Below are positions 5,213 to 6,060 of a stretch of 6,060 bases of DNA, piece by piece (the first letter of the stretch is position 1; each line of letters begins with the position of its first letter). A model generated the notes under the pieces. That model had not been told where the DNA came from. It ran no database searches and was given only the letters and a program-made list of their open reading frames with translations. The stretch lies in the NCBI GenBank assembly GCA_035371905.1, contig DAORXQ010000098.1, positions 1-6,060 on the forward strand, read 5' to 3'. The position numbers and the translations under genes were made by a program. The stretch comes from a bacterium. GTDB lineage: Bacteria; Ratteibacteria; UBA8468; B48-G9; JAFGKM01.

Positions 5213-6060
5213 ATGGACGAATTAAAATTGAATTATACGGGAAAAATAAGAGAAATTGAAATTGGTATAGGCGAAAAAAAGATAAAAGTTGGTGGACAGA
5301 ATGGATTTAATTTTCATTATTTTGAATGTGAATTCCCAAATGAACCTATAATATCTTTTGAAGTATGGGATAGTCAACCTGAAGAATGGCCTGAAAATTG
5401 TTTATCTCCTTATAAAGATGTCATAAATGACCCTTTAAGTTGGGCAAAAAAATGTGTAAATGAATATGGTGCTAAATGTTTAACTATATTTTTAAATTCA
5501 ACAGACCCGAATGGAATGAATAAAAGTGCTTCAGATGTAAGACCAATAGTTGAAAAAATTGTAAACGGGATAGATGTCCCTTTAATCTTCTGGGGAAGTG
5601 GAAATGTTGAAAAAGATATAGAAGTTTTAAAAATGGTTTGTGAAGTGGCAAGTGGAAAAAATATAGTAGTTGGACCAGTTGTTGATAAGAATTATAAACA
5701 GATAGGTGCTTCTGCTATTGCTTATAAACAAGTGGTAATTGCTTCAACACCGATTGATATAAATCTTGCAAAACAATTAAATATTTTACTTTTAGAACTC
5801 GGTGTACCTGAAAATAAAATAATTATGGACCCAACAGTTGGTTCTCTTGGTTATGGAATTGAATATACATATTCAGTTATGGAGAGAGATAGAATTGCTG
5901 GACTTTTACAGGGAGATGATAAACTTGCCTTTCCTATTTATTGTTATTTATCAAAAGAGGTCTGGAAAATTAAAGAGGTAAGTATCCCTGAAAATATGGA
6001 TGTTAAACTTGGTAAAGAAAAAGAAAGAGGTATTATGTTTGAAGGTATAACAGCAACTTT
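5213..6060 (+). CDS. acsD: CFeSP small (delta) subunit AcsD/CdhD, C-terminus cut by the window edge
   Basis: I translated 282 complete codons from the ATG at 5213, with no stop before the window ends. This is the small subunit of the corrinoid iron-sulfur protein: a TIM-barrel protein that pairs with AcsC to hold the cobalamin carrying the methyl group to acetyl-CoA synthase. Family landmarks in order: the KVGGQNGFNFHYFE region at about 25-38, EVWDSQPEEWPE at 50-61, the DPLSWAKKCVNEYGAKCL helix-strand at 73-90, VPLIFWGSGNVEKD at 122-135, the STPIDINLAKQLNILL region at 178-193, IIMDPTVGSLGYGIEYTYSVMERDR at 203-227, and RGIMFEGITAT at 272-282. Full-length bacterial AcsD is about 310-325 residues, so some 30-40 residues are missing at the right. 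It follows the small gene by 12 bases and should be co-transcribed with cooC. Nothing is odd in the protein itself; its placement away from acsC is. Confidence 0.95.
   Translation, partial: MDELKLNYTGKIREIEIGIGEKKIKVGGQNGFNFHYFECEFPNEPIISFEVWDSQPEEWPENCLSPYKDVINDPLSWAKKCVNEYGAKCLTIFLNSTDPNGMNKSASDVRPIVEKIVNGIDVPLIFWGSGNVEKDIEVLKMVCEVASGKNIVVGPVVDKNYKQIGASAIAYKQVVIASTPIDINLAKQLNILLLELGVPENKIIMDPTVGSLGYGIEYTYSVMERDRIAGLLQGDDKLAFPIYCYLSKEVWKIKEVSIPENMDVKLGKEKERGIMFEGITAT

Overview
This is a gene-dense, AT-rich window (roughly 30% G+C by eye, with codons skewed to AGA, ATA, TTA and AAA). It carries part of a bacterial Wood-Ljungdahl (reductive acetyl-CoA) gene cluster. The genes encode both subunits of the corrinoid iron-sulfur protein (CFeSP), the ATP-driven reductive activator of corrinoid proteins (RACo), two CooC/AcsF-type nickel-insertion ATPases, a BioD-like/DRTGG protein interrupted by a frameshift, and one small unrecognised protein. 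The RACo and the bacterial-type CFeSP subunits point to a strictly anaerobic bacterium rather than a methanogenic archaeon. The sequence alone does not support a phylum. Acetogenic or CO2-fixing uncultured lineages with low G+C would fit.

Layout: two operons diverge from a 58-bp intergenic region at 4215-4272. The leftward operon (minus strand) reads BioD-like/DRTGG protein (4214 to 3145, frameshifted near 3420), RACo (3148-1286), CooC-type ATPase (1289-540), then the start of acsC, the CFeSP large subunit (520 to beyond the left edge). Two of its junctions are 4-base ATGA overlaps. The rightward operon (plus strand) reads a second CooC/AcsF-type ATPase (4273-5040), a 56-residue protein (5030-5200), then acsD, the CFeSP small subunit (5213 to beyond the right edge).

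How the parts work together (family knowledge): AcsC and AcsD form the heterodimer that carries the methyl group on a cobalamin from methyltetrahydrofolate to the acetyl-CoA synthase nickel site. RACo uses ATP to bring accidentally oxidised Co(II) back to Co(I). The CooC/AcsF ATPases help load nickel into CO dehydrogenase and/or acetyl-CoA synthase. The catalytic CODH/ACS subunits (acsA, acsB) and the methyltransferase (acsE) are not in the window and may lie just outside it.

The points most worth a second look are four. The first is the single-base frameshift, with a degenerate P-loop, in the BioD-like gene. The second is a pair of overlapping divergent promoters that appear to give leaderless mRNAs for both operon-leading genes, while acsC, acsD and the small gene have strong Shine-Dalgarno sequences. 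The third is the splitting of the two CFeSP subunits into opposite operons, each with its own CooC paralogue. The fourth is the small unknown gene wedged between cooC and acsD.
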